DNA from: Coriobacteriaceae bacterium
Lineage (GTDB): Bacteria > Actinomycetota > Coriobacteriia > Coriobacteriales > Coriobacteriaceae
Direction: 5' to 3'
Assembly (NCBI GenBank): GCA_025757745.1
Contig: CP107217.1
Location: 62,001-126,000, forward strand
Length of the DNA stretch: 64,000 nt
Shown here: positions 53,408 to 62,750 of the stretch, in pieces
How positions within the stretch are numbered: the first letter of the stretch is position 1
How the letters are laid out: every line of letters begins with the position of its first letter
Notes under the pieces: generated by a model
The model's input: only the letters and a program-made list of their open reading frames with translations
Database searches by the model: none
What the model was told of the DNA's origin: nothing
Translations under genes and position numbers: made by a program

Positions 53408-55399
53408 ATGAACGAAAGTCACTTTGACAAGCAAGCTCAACGTGAGTCCACCTGCTCGCTGGTTCACGGTACTTGGCGTTGTGTGGGTGCCAAAATAGCT
53501 TGCGCCGGCGCGTGTGCGCTTATGGTCGGTCAGTTGCTGCTGCCGAGCGTGGCGCTGGCGACGGAATGCGCCGATCCCGCCGCTGGGACGGATGGGGTTG
53601 CCGCGGCTCCGGTGACGCCGACGGTTGCGGAGGATGCGGCCGCAACGACCGCACCAGCCGCTTCGACCGCGCCTGCAACCGATGCTGCTCCGGCGGCGCA
53701 AGCCACCGCTGAGCCTCAGCAGACGGCCCCGACTGGCGCCACCGATGAATCCAACGATGCGGCACCCGCTGAACAAAATACTCCCAGCGACAACGCCGCC
53801 ACGCCGGCGAATGACGCCATCATGCCCTGTGGCGTGACCGATGTGACAGGCGGGAGCGGTGTTAAGGTCAACACGACCGTGGTCCGCCACGATACGAACT
53901 GCGGGCTTCCGGGCAACATCACGCTCGAAAAGGGTCAGTCGTACACCTATGATTTTCCCGATGTTGAGGGCGGCATGCCGGATGAGCCGCCCTGCGAACT
54001 TGTCGAAACCAAGTACTACCGGGCCGATGCTGTTTCGGGCACCCTGGTTGAAGTCCAGGACGCATCTATGTCCGATGTGACGGCCCGCTTTGAGCCCGTT
54101 GGCGATCACATGAGGCTGACGCTGACCTTTACGGGTGGCGCGGCAGGCGGCTCGTATCGACTCACGCGCAATGAGGATCTCTATATTGGCACGGCACTGG
54201 AGTATACCGGAACTGACTATGAAGGCAGCTCGACTATCCTCAACGAAACCAGGTACGATTATTACCTCCGCTACGCCATCAATAGCGAAATTACGCTCGT
54301 TGCGTCAGAAAACGAAGCCCTCCATAACCTGAACGTCAACGACGTGAAGACCGACTACGCGCCCGGCGAGGCGCCCCGCGCGACCGCGACGATTCCCGCC
54401 GCCGATGCCGACAAGTATGAGATCGCCTACGAGTGCTGGGAGGAAATGGAGCTCAATATGGAATCCGGGGAGTCGGTACCCGTCGCCTTCTGGTATTCCG
54501 ATCCCGCAAAGTACACGCCGGGCATGAAGAAGATTGACCACTTCGAAGAGGGCAAGTTCTACATGTATTCCGTCGAGCTGAGGCTCAAGGGCGACAATAC
54601 CGTGGCCGATGACTGCAATATGAACGTCAACGGTCATTGGGCGCACCACATCAAGACCGACAACGGCGTCTTCGCGCCAAACGCTGACAATATGCTGTGC
54701 GAGCAGCCGATCGACGAATGGCGGGCCATCGACCTTATCGAGATTAACGGTGCCATGACCACCTTTAAGGCAGGCGACAGGCCGGTCTTTACGGCGGGTA
54801 CTCCGGCGGGTTCCGACTCTATTCTCCAGTGCGAGTTCTGGACGGGCAGCGACGGCAGCGAAGTAAATTCCGTTGAGTTCTGGGACCAGCACATCACCAA
54901 CCATATCGACGCGTTTAAGCCCGGTGTGACCTATCGTTACGGCCTGTACTTTAAGCCGGCGCGTGGTTTCTACTTTACGCCCAATACCAAGCTGAAGATC
55001 AATGGGGTTGAGTGTGGCTATCAGGTGGGCGAGGCAAGTGAGGTTGATCCCGAGAGCGGTTGGATTTTCACCCTGTGGCTGAACACCAATCTGATGTTTA
55101 CGCCTGAGACTACGCCGGCTCCCGATCCGCAGCCTACGCCGGATCCCAAGCCGACACCGCAGCCTGAGGTTAAGCCCGCGGCCAAGCCCGAGGTGAAGCC
55201 CGAGACCAAACCCGCGGCTAAGCCGGCCACGACAACCGCCACGACCAAGACGGTTGAGAAAACCACGCAGGCCAAGAAGGGCGATGCTGTCCTGGCTACC
55301 ACGGGGGATACCACCGCGATGACGGTCACCGCCCTGGGCATCGCCGGCGCAACCCTTGCCGCCGCAGGCATCGCCGCGACCAAGCGCCGCAAGCGCTAG
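53408..55399 (+). CDS. Wall-anchored surface protein with LATTG sorting motif
   Basis: 663 residues from ATG 53408 behind AAGGAGGCCGTT. The signal peptide is long: a charged, His/Cys-containing arm of about 28 residues, then a hydrophobic stretch ending at VALA (about residue 52). A low-complexity Ala/Pro/Thr region follows (about 55-140). The middle (about 150-570) is strand-rich with no recognised domain; it holds CGVTDVTGG, CELVETKYYRAD, LTFTGGAAGGSYRLTRNEDLY and two similar halves that mention 'ECW/CEFW'. A Pro/Lys-rich wall-spanning stretch (PDPQPTPDPKPTPQPEVKP) leads to LATTG at 629, a membrane helix and KRRKR. The ligand is unknown. The anchor and downstream repeats match those of the 55736 gene. 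Confidence 0.75.
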   Translation: MNESHFDKQAQRESTCSLVHGTWRCVGAKIACAGACALMVGQLLLPSVALATECADPAAGTDGVAAAPVTPTVAEDAAATTAPAASTAPATDAAPAAQATAEPQQTAPTGATDESNDAAPAEQNTPSDNAATPANDAIMPCGVTDVTGGSGVKVNTTVVRHDTNCGLPGNITLEKGQSYTYDFPDVEGGMPDEPPCELVETKYYRADAVSGTLVEVQDASMSDVTARFEPVGDHMRLTLTFTGGAAGGSYRLTRNEDLYIGTALEYTGTDYEGSSTILNETRYDYYLRYAINSEITLVASENEALHNLNVNDVKTDYAPGEAPRATATIPAADADKYEIAYECWEEMELNMESGESVPVAFWYSDPAKYTPGMKKIDHFEEGKFYMYSVELRLKGDNTVADDCNMNVNGHWAHHIKTDNGVFAPNADNMLCEQPIDEWRAIDLIEINGAMTTFKAGDRPVFTAGTPAGSDSILQCEFWTGSDGSEVNSVEFWDQHITNHIDAFKPGVTYRYGLYFKPARGFYFTPNTKLKINGVECGYQVGEASEVDPESGWIFTLWLNTNLMFTPETTPAPDPQPTPDPKPTPQPEVKPAAKPEVKPETKPAAKPATTTATTKTVEKTTQAKKGDAVLATTGDTTAMTVTALGIAGATLAAAGIAATKRRKR

Positions 55400-55436
55400 G
55401 TTTTGGTGACGGCGCCTATCCTCGGCTCCAGCAAAA

Positions 55437-55491
55437 TCTCGATCTGTAACACCAAACTGCCCAAAACGGCTCTGGATGTTACAGATTGAGA
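55437..55491. repeat. 55-bp inverted-end unit, copy 1
   Basis: Ends TCTCGATCTGTAAC and GTTACAGATTGAGA pair over 14 bp (one G-T). The 27-base centre contains CAAAACGGCTCTGGAT. Confidence 0.88.
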
Positions 55492-55517
55492 TGAACCGAA
55501 TGGCCGCCAATCTAATG

Positions 55518-55572
55518 TCTCGATCTGTAACACGTAGCGGGGAATTTGGTCTCTAACTGTTACAGATTGAGA
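55518..55572. repeat. 55-bp inverted-end unit, copy 2
   Basis: Same 14-bp ends as copy 1, with a different 27-base centre (GTAGCGGGGAATTTGG...). It is identical to copy 4 at 62475. Confidence 0.88.
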
Positions 55573-55594
55573 CAAACTGGCCGGCCAAGTCCAG

Positions 55595-55631
55595 AACCGC
55601 CACAAAGGTGCCTGTCCCCTTTGTGGCGGTT
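55595..55631. repeat. GGGAC-type palindrome, copy 9
   Basis: AACCGCCACAAAGG pairs perfectly with CCTTTGTGGCGGTT (14 bp) around TGCCTGTCC. It closes the block of two 55-bp units. Confidence 0.85.
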
Positions 55632-55735
55632 TGCGCAGGTAGAACGGTAGGTTCGTATATATGAACCTGCCGTTCGCTTTGTTTTTGGACGACGATTACG
55701 CTGGATGACTTTTGGTTTGCAGGAAAGGAACGACC

Positions 55736-58700
55736 ATGAGGTGGACTACTGTTCGAGCGCTTTGCCGCCGCCTGACCGTTGCCGCGGTGACCCTCACCAT
55801 GGTGACGGGCTCGTTGCCCGCGGGCGCGTTTGCCGAGACCCTCACCACCGACGGCACTTTTGTGCAGGCGGATAACGGCCAAGCAGCCGACGCCGCTCCC
55901 GCCGATTCGGCTGACGCCCAAACGTCAGACTCTGCTTCCGCCGACCCCGCGCCCGATGCCGGCGCTGCCGATCCCACAGTGCCCGCCGCCGGTGACACCC
56001 CTACGCCCCCGGACTCCGAGATTGCATCGGCGGCAGGCCTGACGGGCGCTGGGCAGACCGAGAGCACGCCCGTGGCCACGCTCGCCATCGATCTTGTCGA
56101 GGGCAAGGAGCTCGCCGAACAGCAGAAGCAGGAGGAGACCGCCGAAGCCGAAGCAACCTGGAATGAGGATCTTGGGCTCTGGATGACCTCGAAGGGCGCC
56201 ACGGGCGTAAAGGACGAATACGACGATGGCTACGTGGCCGGCGAGCAGACCCCCGCGCAGTACTACTTCTCGATTGATAGCCTCACCAACGAAATATCTA
56301 TCGAGTATGGCGACGCGGGCATTACCACGTTGGAGGTGCCCTCGACCATCGACGACAAAAATGTCGTAAGCCTTACGGGTATGGGAAGCGCTGCGCTCAC
56401 ATCGATCGCCTTCGCCCCTAATTCGCATGTCCGCTCGGTTGGAGGCTTGGGCGGCAGCAGCATCAAAGAGATCGCACTGCCCGATTCGGTCGAGGAGCTC
56501 AAGAGCTATGCATTCTACAAAAGCAAGACGCTCCAAACGGTAACCTGGCCCAACAACGCGGCCTTTACCACGATTCCCGAGCAGGCCTTTAAGGAATGTG
56601 AACAACTTGACGACAAGGTGGTGGCAACGCTGCCGCCTTCGGTCAAAACTATCGACTATCTTGCATTCGCCTATTGCGGCGTGCCACAGTTCTATGTCTC
56701 GGACACAACAGTGCTCACCTTTACGCAGATCAATGTGCCGGGCACGGTGGAGCGGATTGAGCGCAATGCCTTTGACGGGTGCTCGCATGTGTCGTCGGTG
56801 ACGATCGGCGACGGCGTTAAATATATCGGAGCGCACGCGTTCGCCTCTCTTGATCCTGCGATTGCCGGCAAAGAGATTGTGCTACCCAAAAGCGTGGAAA
56901 TGATAGAGTGGGGAGCTTTTGAGAACACGAGATACGGAAACGAGACGAACCATAATGCCGTTGCCCTGCGCGTGATGAACCCCGATCTTCAGTTTGGTGA
57001 GGCGGGCTATCCGGGCGACTATAATGAGCGCGTGACAATCGATGGCGTAACGTATGCGATTCCCTTTAGTGAAGGCCAGACCATCTATGCCTATGCGACC
57101 GATTCGGCTGGCAACCCCTCGATGGTCAAAAAGCTTGCCGATGCCGTGGCCGATCGCAAGGACTCCGTCGATTCCTCGAAGCCTGCCTACACGTTTGAGT
57201 GGATGGGCGAGGCGGCCCAGGTGACGGGCAAACTTCCCCAGAGCGTGACGGCTACACTCGTGCAGGCGGGGCAGTCCACGCCGCTGGCGGTTGGCGATGA
57301 CGGCAGCTTTACAGCGGACGCTCTCTCCAAGACAGCAGCCACCCTGCGCATTTCGCTCAGCGGTTACTATGACATGGTGCTGGCGCGCCCGGGCGACCAG
57401 ATGACGGGCACATGGAATATCGGAGAGATTAAGGCTGAGGACTTTACCAAGATTCCGGCTTCGCGCGCGATTGAACTTAATGTGGCCTATCTCGAACCGG
57501 TCGCAGGCCAGGATAAGACCGAACGCATTGAGCTCGATAGTCTCGATAACATCGATCTGACGGTGAAGAGCGGCGGCAAGACGCTTAAGCCTGCCAAGGG
57601 CGACAAGGAAAACGACTACCGTATCCAGGGTACAGCGCTCGTGGTGTCGCAGGCCATTGCCGATGCAGACCAGGATCTGGAGATAACGCTCGAGCCCAAA
57701 GACAGCCTCAAGCTGGGTGGGGCGACGGCGACGGTGAAGCCTTCGGCCGGCAAGGTCGATATCGACTTGAAACCCTGGGGCACGGCGACGGTCACGACCA
57801 AGGGCGACTACCAGGGCGCCAACCGCGTGCTGGTGTTCCGTACGTCCGACGGCAAGCTAGTCGCCGACGGCGTCACCCATTTGATGGGTTACGAAGACGA
57901 TGGCACCACGCCTATCATGAAGGCCGAGACGCCGCGCCTTAAGGCCGGTTCGTACACCATCGTCGCCTTTAACAAGACGAGCTACGACATCCAAGCGACG
58001 AGCTATTCCACGTTTAGCCGCCTAGGGCTGACCGTGGGTAAGCATATCGCGCAAAAGCAGGTGAAGATTGAGGACGGCAAACAGCTCGACGTGACGCTCG
58101 ACGTCCCCACGTTTGACGTGGAGACGTATCGTGCCGAGCGCGGGCTGACGGCGGGCTCGGTTATCGCTGATTCGTCCGCGGTCGTTGGCGCGGAGACCGA
58201 GCTGCGCATTCATTACGAGCTCAAGGACAGCCAGGCTGCCAAGATTGAGATTCCTCTGGCCAAGGATGCCGTCGAGGATGTGTCCGCAGGCGCTCGCGAA
58301 GCCGGCGCCAGCTCCGATGCCATGTGGGCTGCCACAACTTGGGAGGGCGACAACCTCGTTCTCGATATGAAGAAGAGTGCGGGCGCCGATGTGTTTGTGC
58401 GCTTTAAGCCTAAGGCCGCGGGCATCTATGCCGTCTCGCCGCTTATTACGCTGGGCGAGGTGACATTGCCGCTGGGAAGCACCACGCTTGAGGTTAGCGG
58501 ATCGCGCATCGAGGTCGACAACACCGACGTTCACAGCCTGCTGGGCAATGTGGCCTACGTTTATGCAGCGCCGTGCAAGAGCGTGCAGCTCACCGTGGGG
58601 ACGGGCTCGTCGGCTGCAAAGTACACCGGCAAGACCAATAAACTCGGCCGTGCCAAGATTGAATACGAACTGCCGCAGGATACGCTTGCTGCCGAGCGTG

Positions 58701-61700
58701 TGACGCTCGAAGCGCGCGTGGGCTCGACCGATGTCGCCGCCGCTGCCGCAGAGGTGACGGCTCGCAATTATGTGCGCTATGTTCCGGGTGCTTCGGTCTG
58801 GAACTTTGATGTGACGTATCGTGGCGGTACGCAAAACCTGGTCAAGGACGGCAAGGACACCGGCAAGGGCCTGTGGACCTTCCATCATCTACCACAAAAG
58901 AAGAATGCCTACTGGACCTTTGACATCACGCTCGAGGTGGGAAACGAAGAGGCCGCCGACACGCTCGACCTGTACGTGGACTGCGTGGATGGCAAGACGG
59001 TGACGATTCCTCTGACTCAAAAGTCGCGCGAGGGCACCCGCGTGCGCTATGCGGCGGAGTATGTGGACGAGGGTTACCTTAAGCTGCTTAATGAGTTTAA
59101 CAAGGCGAATGACTCGACCTATGTGAACTGCGGCAACTTTGAGCAGATCTTTATGCCGCAGACCTACCGCATCTCCAATGCCCAGCTTATGGCCATGCTG
59201 AGTTTTGACGCCAAAGCTTCGGCCAAAAAGCATTCCGCCGCGGCCGAGGAGCGCCAGCAGGAGTTCTCGAATGCCGTGCAGCAGTGGCACGAGTATATGA
59301 TGGATAACTCGTTTAATGATGTCGACGAGGCCTTTAACGACGCGATTGACCAGATGGTCGCCGATGCGTTTGCCGAAGAGGACAAGGACGGTAAAGAGGA
59401 CGAAGCCCAAGGTGGAGCTGCGCGTAAGGCTCGTCGCGACCCTGCCGCCAGCGACGGCGAGGGTGATGGTGCTGGCAACGACGAGGCCGCGCAGTTTGCG
59501 GCTGAGCTCAAGGCCGCGGTCGGCGGGTCGTCGGCGCTGCTGACCCAGCAGGGCGACAGCTATGGCGTCAATGTGGACAAGATGATCTTTGAGGATGCTT
59601 ACGGCACCAGCGAGGATTGGTATCAGGAACTCGCGGCGGCCCAGGGCGCGAACGCTGCGGATGCGGCCGCCATCAAGGAGCTCGTCGACCATGCATCGCG
59701 AGCGGAGTTTATTGCCCAGCAGGCCGAGGATCTGGTGGGCCAGTCGATGGGTATCGGCCAGCTCAACCAATACGGAAGCTGGAATGACGCAACCGCTGCG
59801 GCGCTCAACAAGTGTGCGGGCATTAAGGCCAGCGAGTACAATGGTCAGTCGACGAGCGGGTTTAACGATTTGGGCCAGGCGCTCGGCAGCTCGCTGAGCT
59901 ACAAGGCGGCTGACGACGATACCGTCAAGGGCTTTAAGGTCGCCGCGCCCGATGGCGAGCAGACGGCCTATATCGAGTCGGAGTTTATCGAGAACTCCAA
60001 TAACAACAAGAACCAGGCGCTTCTGTTTAACTCGATCGCCATGCAGTGTGACATTCTGGACAATCTGTACGATAACTGGAATGTGGTCCATAGCCTCAAT
60101 AACTCTACGATTCGCGGCTGGCTTATGGCTTGGAAGCGTAACGGCGACGCGAGCGCCCATATGAAGCTCATCCGCACGATCCGTTCGCTCAAGAGCTATA
60201 AGATCGAGTGCGAGATGTTCGGACAGGTCTTTAAGACCGATGCGTGGAAGGCGGCCGGCCAGGCGTTTCCCGCGGCGACCCAGGGCATCGGCATCTTTAC
60301 CGGCATTTACGGCGTGAACGATGCCAGCAAGAACTGGGAGAACGTGAACGTCCGTATGCAGAAGGTGAAGGGCGAGCGCGAGGGCTATGAGCTTCAGCAT
60401 ACGCGCCTGCTTGCCAAGCCCGAGAAGACCGAGGACGACTGGAAGTGCATTTACGCGCTGCGTGACGCCATGGAGAAGGCGCGTGCGTTTGAGGATCTGC
60501 TGTATCGCCAGCTCTGCCACGATAGCACCGATGTGGCAGTGGGCTCCATTATGACAATCGCCGGCGTGCTGACGGCCGGTTCGGCGGGTACCGTGGTGGG
60601 CGCTGCCTATGATGCGGCTTCGACCAGCGTAGGTTCGGAGCGCGCGATTAAGCTGACCAACGCCGAATGCGCCTACGATGTTGCCTGCGAGCAGGTGGAG
60701 CGCGCGTGCCAGAATCGTATTACGGTCAACTGGGGCGAGCTGACCGATTCCGAGGTCTACAAGGCCAACAAGGACGGCTTGATCTCGGACGAGAAGATGC
60801 AGTCGATCTTCGAGGCGCGTTACCGCAATGTGGCTGCCAAGGCTGCACCCGACCCTGCGGGCGTGGTGTACGAGGGCCTGCTGTCCAATACGGTTGAAGG
60901 CGCGACGGTTGAGCTGTGGAGCGCCGACGATGCAGCCGGCACCAATGCAGTGCGTTGGGATGCCGAGGAGTATGAGCAGGACAATCCGCTTGCAACGGGT
61001 GCGGACGGTGCGTACAACTGGAATACGCCGACTGGCTGGTATCAGGTGCGCGTGACCAAGGACGGGTATGAGGAGGCGCGTTCGGCTTGGCTGCGCGTGC
61101 CGCCGATTCAGACTGAGGTGAACATTGGCTTGGTGTCGACGGCGGCGCCCGAGGTGGCTTCGGCCCATGCCTATACCGATTGCGTCGAGGTTGAGTTTAC
61201 GCAGTATATGGACGCGAGCGACGATGCCCTGGTCGCATTGTGTGCGCAGGGCTTGGGCGACGTAACGTATGCGTGGCTCGATAAGCAGGATGATCCCAAT
61301 GGCAAGCCGCTGTCGCGCGTGCTGCGTATTCGCTATGCCGATGCGCGTGAGGCGGGCTCGACGGTGGCGTTTGAGCTCGACGGTGCTCGCAACTACGCCG
61401 GTACGGCCATGGCGCGCTGGGCAAGTGGCGAGCTTGTCGTGGGCGTTCGTGCCGACAAGCTCAAGCTCAACGTGGAGCAGGCCGTGACCATGCTTGAGGG
61501 CAGTGACTTTGAGCTGGTGGCGCACGTGACCGATAGGGCGGGCAAGCCGTTTGCGGGCGCCAAGGTTAGTGTTGGGCTGGAGTCCTCGGCTATCTGCTCT
61601 GTCGATGCCATCCAGGCCGTGACGGGCGAGGACGGCGCGGCGACGTTTGCGCTGCATGGTGCTCTGCCTGGCTTGACGACGTTGACGGCGACGGTGGACG

Positions 61701-62356
61701 GCACGGCACTGTCCAAGCAGGTCGACGTTCGCGTGTCTGCCGAGGCAGTGCGACCGGCGCGACCGGTGGCGACGATTGGTGCGACGACGTTTGGTGCATG
61801 GTCGCCCAAGGAGAACTACATTACGGTGCCCAAGGGCACGAAGCTGGAGCTTTCTGCCGAGGATGGCGCGACGATTTGGTACACCACCAACGACACCTGC
61901 CCCTGCCGTGACGAAGGCCGTGTAAAGTACACCGAGCCCATTGCGCTCGATAGCAACATGTATGTGCGCATTGCGGCACAGCGCCCTGGCATGTCGTACA
62001 GCGAGTATTCCGAGCGTCTGAACATTACGATTACGGTGACCGATGAGGCGGTGCCTGAGCCGACGCCCGATCCCGGTCTGAAGCCAGAGCCCGAGCCGAC
62101 GCCTGGCGACGGCGAGCAGGGCGGCGGTGCGGATGGCTCTGGCGGCACCGGGGTACCTGCAGGCGGTTCGACTTCGACGACGACCACGGTGACGACGAAC
62201 AAGTCCAAGGGTAAGGGCGAGAACGGCAAGAAGTCCGGCGGCACGGAGCTCGCCAGCACGGGTGACTCCACCGCGATGACGGTCGCCGCCTTGGGCATCG
62301 CCGGCGCAACCGTTGCCGCGGCCGGCATCGCCGCGACCAAGCGTCGCAAGCGTTAG
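55736..62356 (+). CDS. Giant wall-anchored protein with BspA-like leucine-rich repeats and LASTG motif
   Basis: 2206 residues from ATG 55736 behind AGGAAAGGAACGACC, with a signal peptide at about 1-33 (ends GAFAE). A low-complexity Ala/Asp/Pro arm is followed at about 175-475 by BspA-like leucine-rich repeats (IKEIALPDSVEELKSYAFYK, VERIERNAFDGCSHVSSVTI, MIEWGAFENT). Residues about 500-1150 are strand-rich. About 1150-1700 is a mainly helical, charged region (AEERQQEFSNAVQQWHEYMM; TLDN-like acidic runs) with no recognised fold. A carboxypeptidase-regulatory/SpaA-like module (about 1710-1792), an Ig-like part (about 1905-2000) and a chitobiase C-terminal-like module (about 2022-2104, TIWYTTNDTCPC) follow. 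The end is a Gly/Pro linker, LASTG at 2172, a helix and KRRKR. It is probably an adhesin; the ligand is unknown. Confidence 0.75.
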   Translation: MRWTTVRALCRRLTVAAVTLTMVTGSLPAGAFAETLTTDGTFVQADNGQAADAAPADSADAQTSDSASADPAPDAGAADPTVPAAGDTPTPPDSEIASAAGLTGAGQTESTPVATLAIDLVEGKELAEQQKQEETAEAEATWNEDLGLWMTSKGATGVKDEYDDGYVAGEQTPAQYYFSIDSLTNEISIEYGDAGITTLEVPSTIDDKNVVSLTGMGSAALTSIAFAPNSHVRSVGGLGGSSIKEIALPDSVEELKSYAFYKSKTLQTVTWPNNAAFTTIPEQAFKECEQLDDKVVATLPPSVKTIDYLAFAYCGVPQFYVSDTTVLTFTQINVPGTVERIERNAFDGCSHVSSVTIGDGVKYIGAHAFASLDPAIAGKEIVLPKSVEMIEWGAFENTRYGNETNHNAVALRVMNPDLQFGEAGYPGDYNERVTIDGVTYAIPFSEGQTIYAYATDSAGNPSMVKKLADAVADRKDSVDSSKPAYTFEWMGEAAQVTGKLPQSVTATLVQAGQSTPLAVGDDGSFTADALSKTAATLRISLSGYYDMVLARPGDQMTGTWNIGEIKAEDFTKIPASRAIELNVAYLEPVAGQDKTERIELDSLDNIDLTVKSGGKTLKPAKGDKENDYRIQGTALVVSQAIADADQDLEITLEPKDSLKLGGATATVKPSAGKVDIDLKPWGTATVTTKGDYQGANRVLVFRTSDGKLVADGVTHLMGYEDDGTTPIMKAETPRLKAGSYTIVAFNKTSYDIQATSYSTFSRLGLTVGKHIAQKQVKIEDGKQLDVTLDVPTFDVETYRAERGLTAGSVIADSSAVVGAETELRIHYELKDSQAAKIEIPLAKDAVEDVSAGAREAGASSDAMWAATTWEGDNLVLDMKKSAGADVFVRFKPKAAGIYAVSPLITLGEVTLPLGSTTLEVSGSRIEVDNTDVHSLLGNVAYVYAAPCKSVQLTVGTGSSAAKYTGKTNKLGRAKIEYELPQDTLAAERVTLEARVGSTDVAAAAAEVTARNYVRYVPGASVWNFDVTYRGGTQNLVKDGKDTGKGLWTFHHLPQKKNAYWTFDITLEVGNEEAADTLDLYVDCVDGKTVTIPLTQKSREGTRVRYAAEYVDEGYLKLLNEFNKANDSTYVNCGNFEQIFMPQTYRISNAQLMAMLSFDAKASAKKHSAAAEERQQEFSNAVQQWHEYMMDNSFNDVDEAFNDAIDQMVADAFAEEDKDGKEDEAQGGAARKARRDPAASDGEGDGAGNDEAAQFAAELKAAVGGSSALLTQQGDSYGVNVDKMIFEDAYGTSEDWYQELAAAQGANAADAAAIKELVDHASRAEFIAQQAEDLVGQSMGIGQLNQYGSWNDATAAALNKCAGIKASEYNGQSTSGFNDLGQALGSSLSYKAADDDTVKGFKVAAPDGEQTAYIESEFIENSNNNKNQALLFNSIAMQCDILDNLYDNWNVVHSLNNSTIRGWLMAWKRNGDASAHMKLIRTIRSLKSYKIECEMFGQVFKTDAWKAAGQAFPAATQGIGIFTGIYGVNDASKNWENVNVRMQKVKGEREGYELQHTRLLAKPEKTEDDWKCIYALRDAMEKARAFEDLLYRQLCHDSTDVAVGSIMTIAGVLTAGSAGTVVGAAYDAASTSVGSERAIKLTNAECAYDVACEQVERACQNRITVNWGELTDSEVYKANKDGLISDEKMQSIFEARYRNVAAKAAPDPAGVVYEGLLSNTVEGATVELWSADDAAGTNAVRWDAEEYEQDNPLATGADGAYNWNTPTGWYQVRVTKDGYEEARSAWLRVPPIQTEVNIGLVSTAAPEVASAHAYTDCVEVEFTQYMDASDDALVALCAQGLGDVTYAWLDKQDDPNGKPLSRVLRIRYADAREAGSTVAFELDGARNYAGTAMARWASGELVVGVRADKLKLNVEQAVTMLEGSDFELVAHVTDRAGKPFAGAKVSVGLESSAICSVDAIQAVTGEDGAATFALHGALPGLTTLTATVDGTALSKQVDVRVSAEAVRPARPVATIGATTFGAWSPKENYITVPKGTKLELSAEDGATIWYTTNDTCPCRDEGRVKYTEPIALDSNMYVRIAAQRPGMSYSEYSERLNITITVTDEAVPEPTPDPGLKPEPEPTPGDGEQGGGADGSGGTGVPAGGSTSTTTTVTTNKSKGKGENGKKSGGTELASTGDSTAMTVAALGIAGATVAAAGIAATKRRKR

Positions 62357-62393
62357 GTTTTGGCGACAACGCCCATTCTCGGCTTTTGCAAGA

Positions 62394-62448
62394 TCTCAAT
62401 CTGTAACACCAAGCTGCCCAAAACGGCTCTAGATGTTACAGATTGAGA
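62394..62448. repeat. 55-bp inverted-end unit, copy 3
   Basis: TCTCAATCTGTAAC and its exact complement form a perfect 14-bp stem. The centre differs from copy 1 at only two positions. Confidence 0.88.
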
Positions 62449-62474
62449 TGAACTGCTCGGCCGCCAATCTAATG

Positions 62475-62529
62475 TCTCGATCTGTAACACGTAGCGGGGA
62501 ATTTGGTCTCTAACTGTTACAGATTGAGA
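62475..62529. repeat. 55-bp inverted-end unit, copy 4
   Basis: Identical over 55 bases to copy 2 at 55518. Confidence 0.88.
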
Positions 62530-62554
62530 CAAAGCGGAGGCGGCTGGCGCAAGA

Positions 62555-62609
62555 TCTCGATCTGTAACAACTACAAGGCTCAACGGGCTCCAGGTGTTAC
62601 AGATTGAGA
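62555..62609. repeat. 55-bp inverted-end unit, copy 5
   Basis: Same ends as the other units; the centre (AACTACAAGGCTCAACGG...) is found only here. Confidence 0.88.
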
Positions 62610-62632
62610 CAAAACGACCGACCAGGCCCCCA

Positions 62633-62667
62633 ACCACCACAAAGGTGCCTGTCCCCATCGTGGTGGT
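62633..62667. repeat. GGGAC-type palindrome, copy 10
   Basis: ACCACCAC pairs with GTGGTGGT, with an interior that keeps AAAGGTGCCTGTCCCC. The distal arm is changed (ATCG) and pairs less well. It follows the three 55-bp units as copy 9 follows the first two. Confidence 0.7.
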
Positions 62668-62684
62668 CGGGCGGCTGGCATAGA

Positions 62685-62724
62685 AAAAAGTCCCCGCCGG
62701 GCGTGTGCTCGACGGGGACTTTGC
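62685..62724 (-). terminator. Terminator of the gltD-type gene
   Basis: On the minus strand AAAGTCCCCG pairs with CGGGGACTTT around a 16-base loop, followed by six T. Confidence 0.85.
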
Positions 62725-62750
62725 CGTTTGGTGGCTAGCGCTGTAGGTGA

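Noticed and set aside
55437..62609. The 55-bp units as a CRISPR array
   Set aside because: The unit is an inverted pair around a centre, not a direct repeat with spacers of constant length. There are only two or three per locus, two centres recur, and no cas genes are near.
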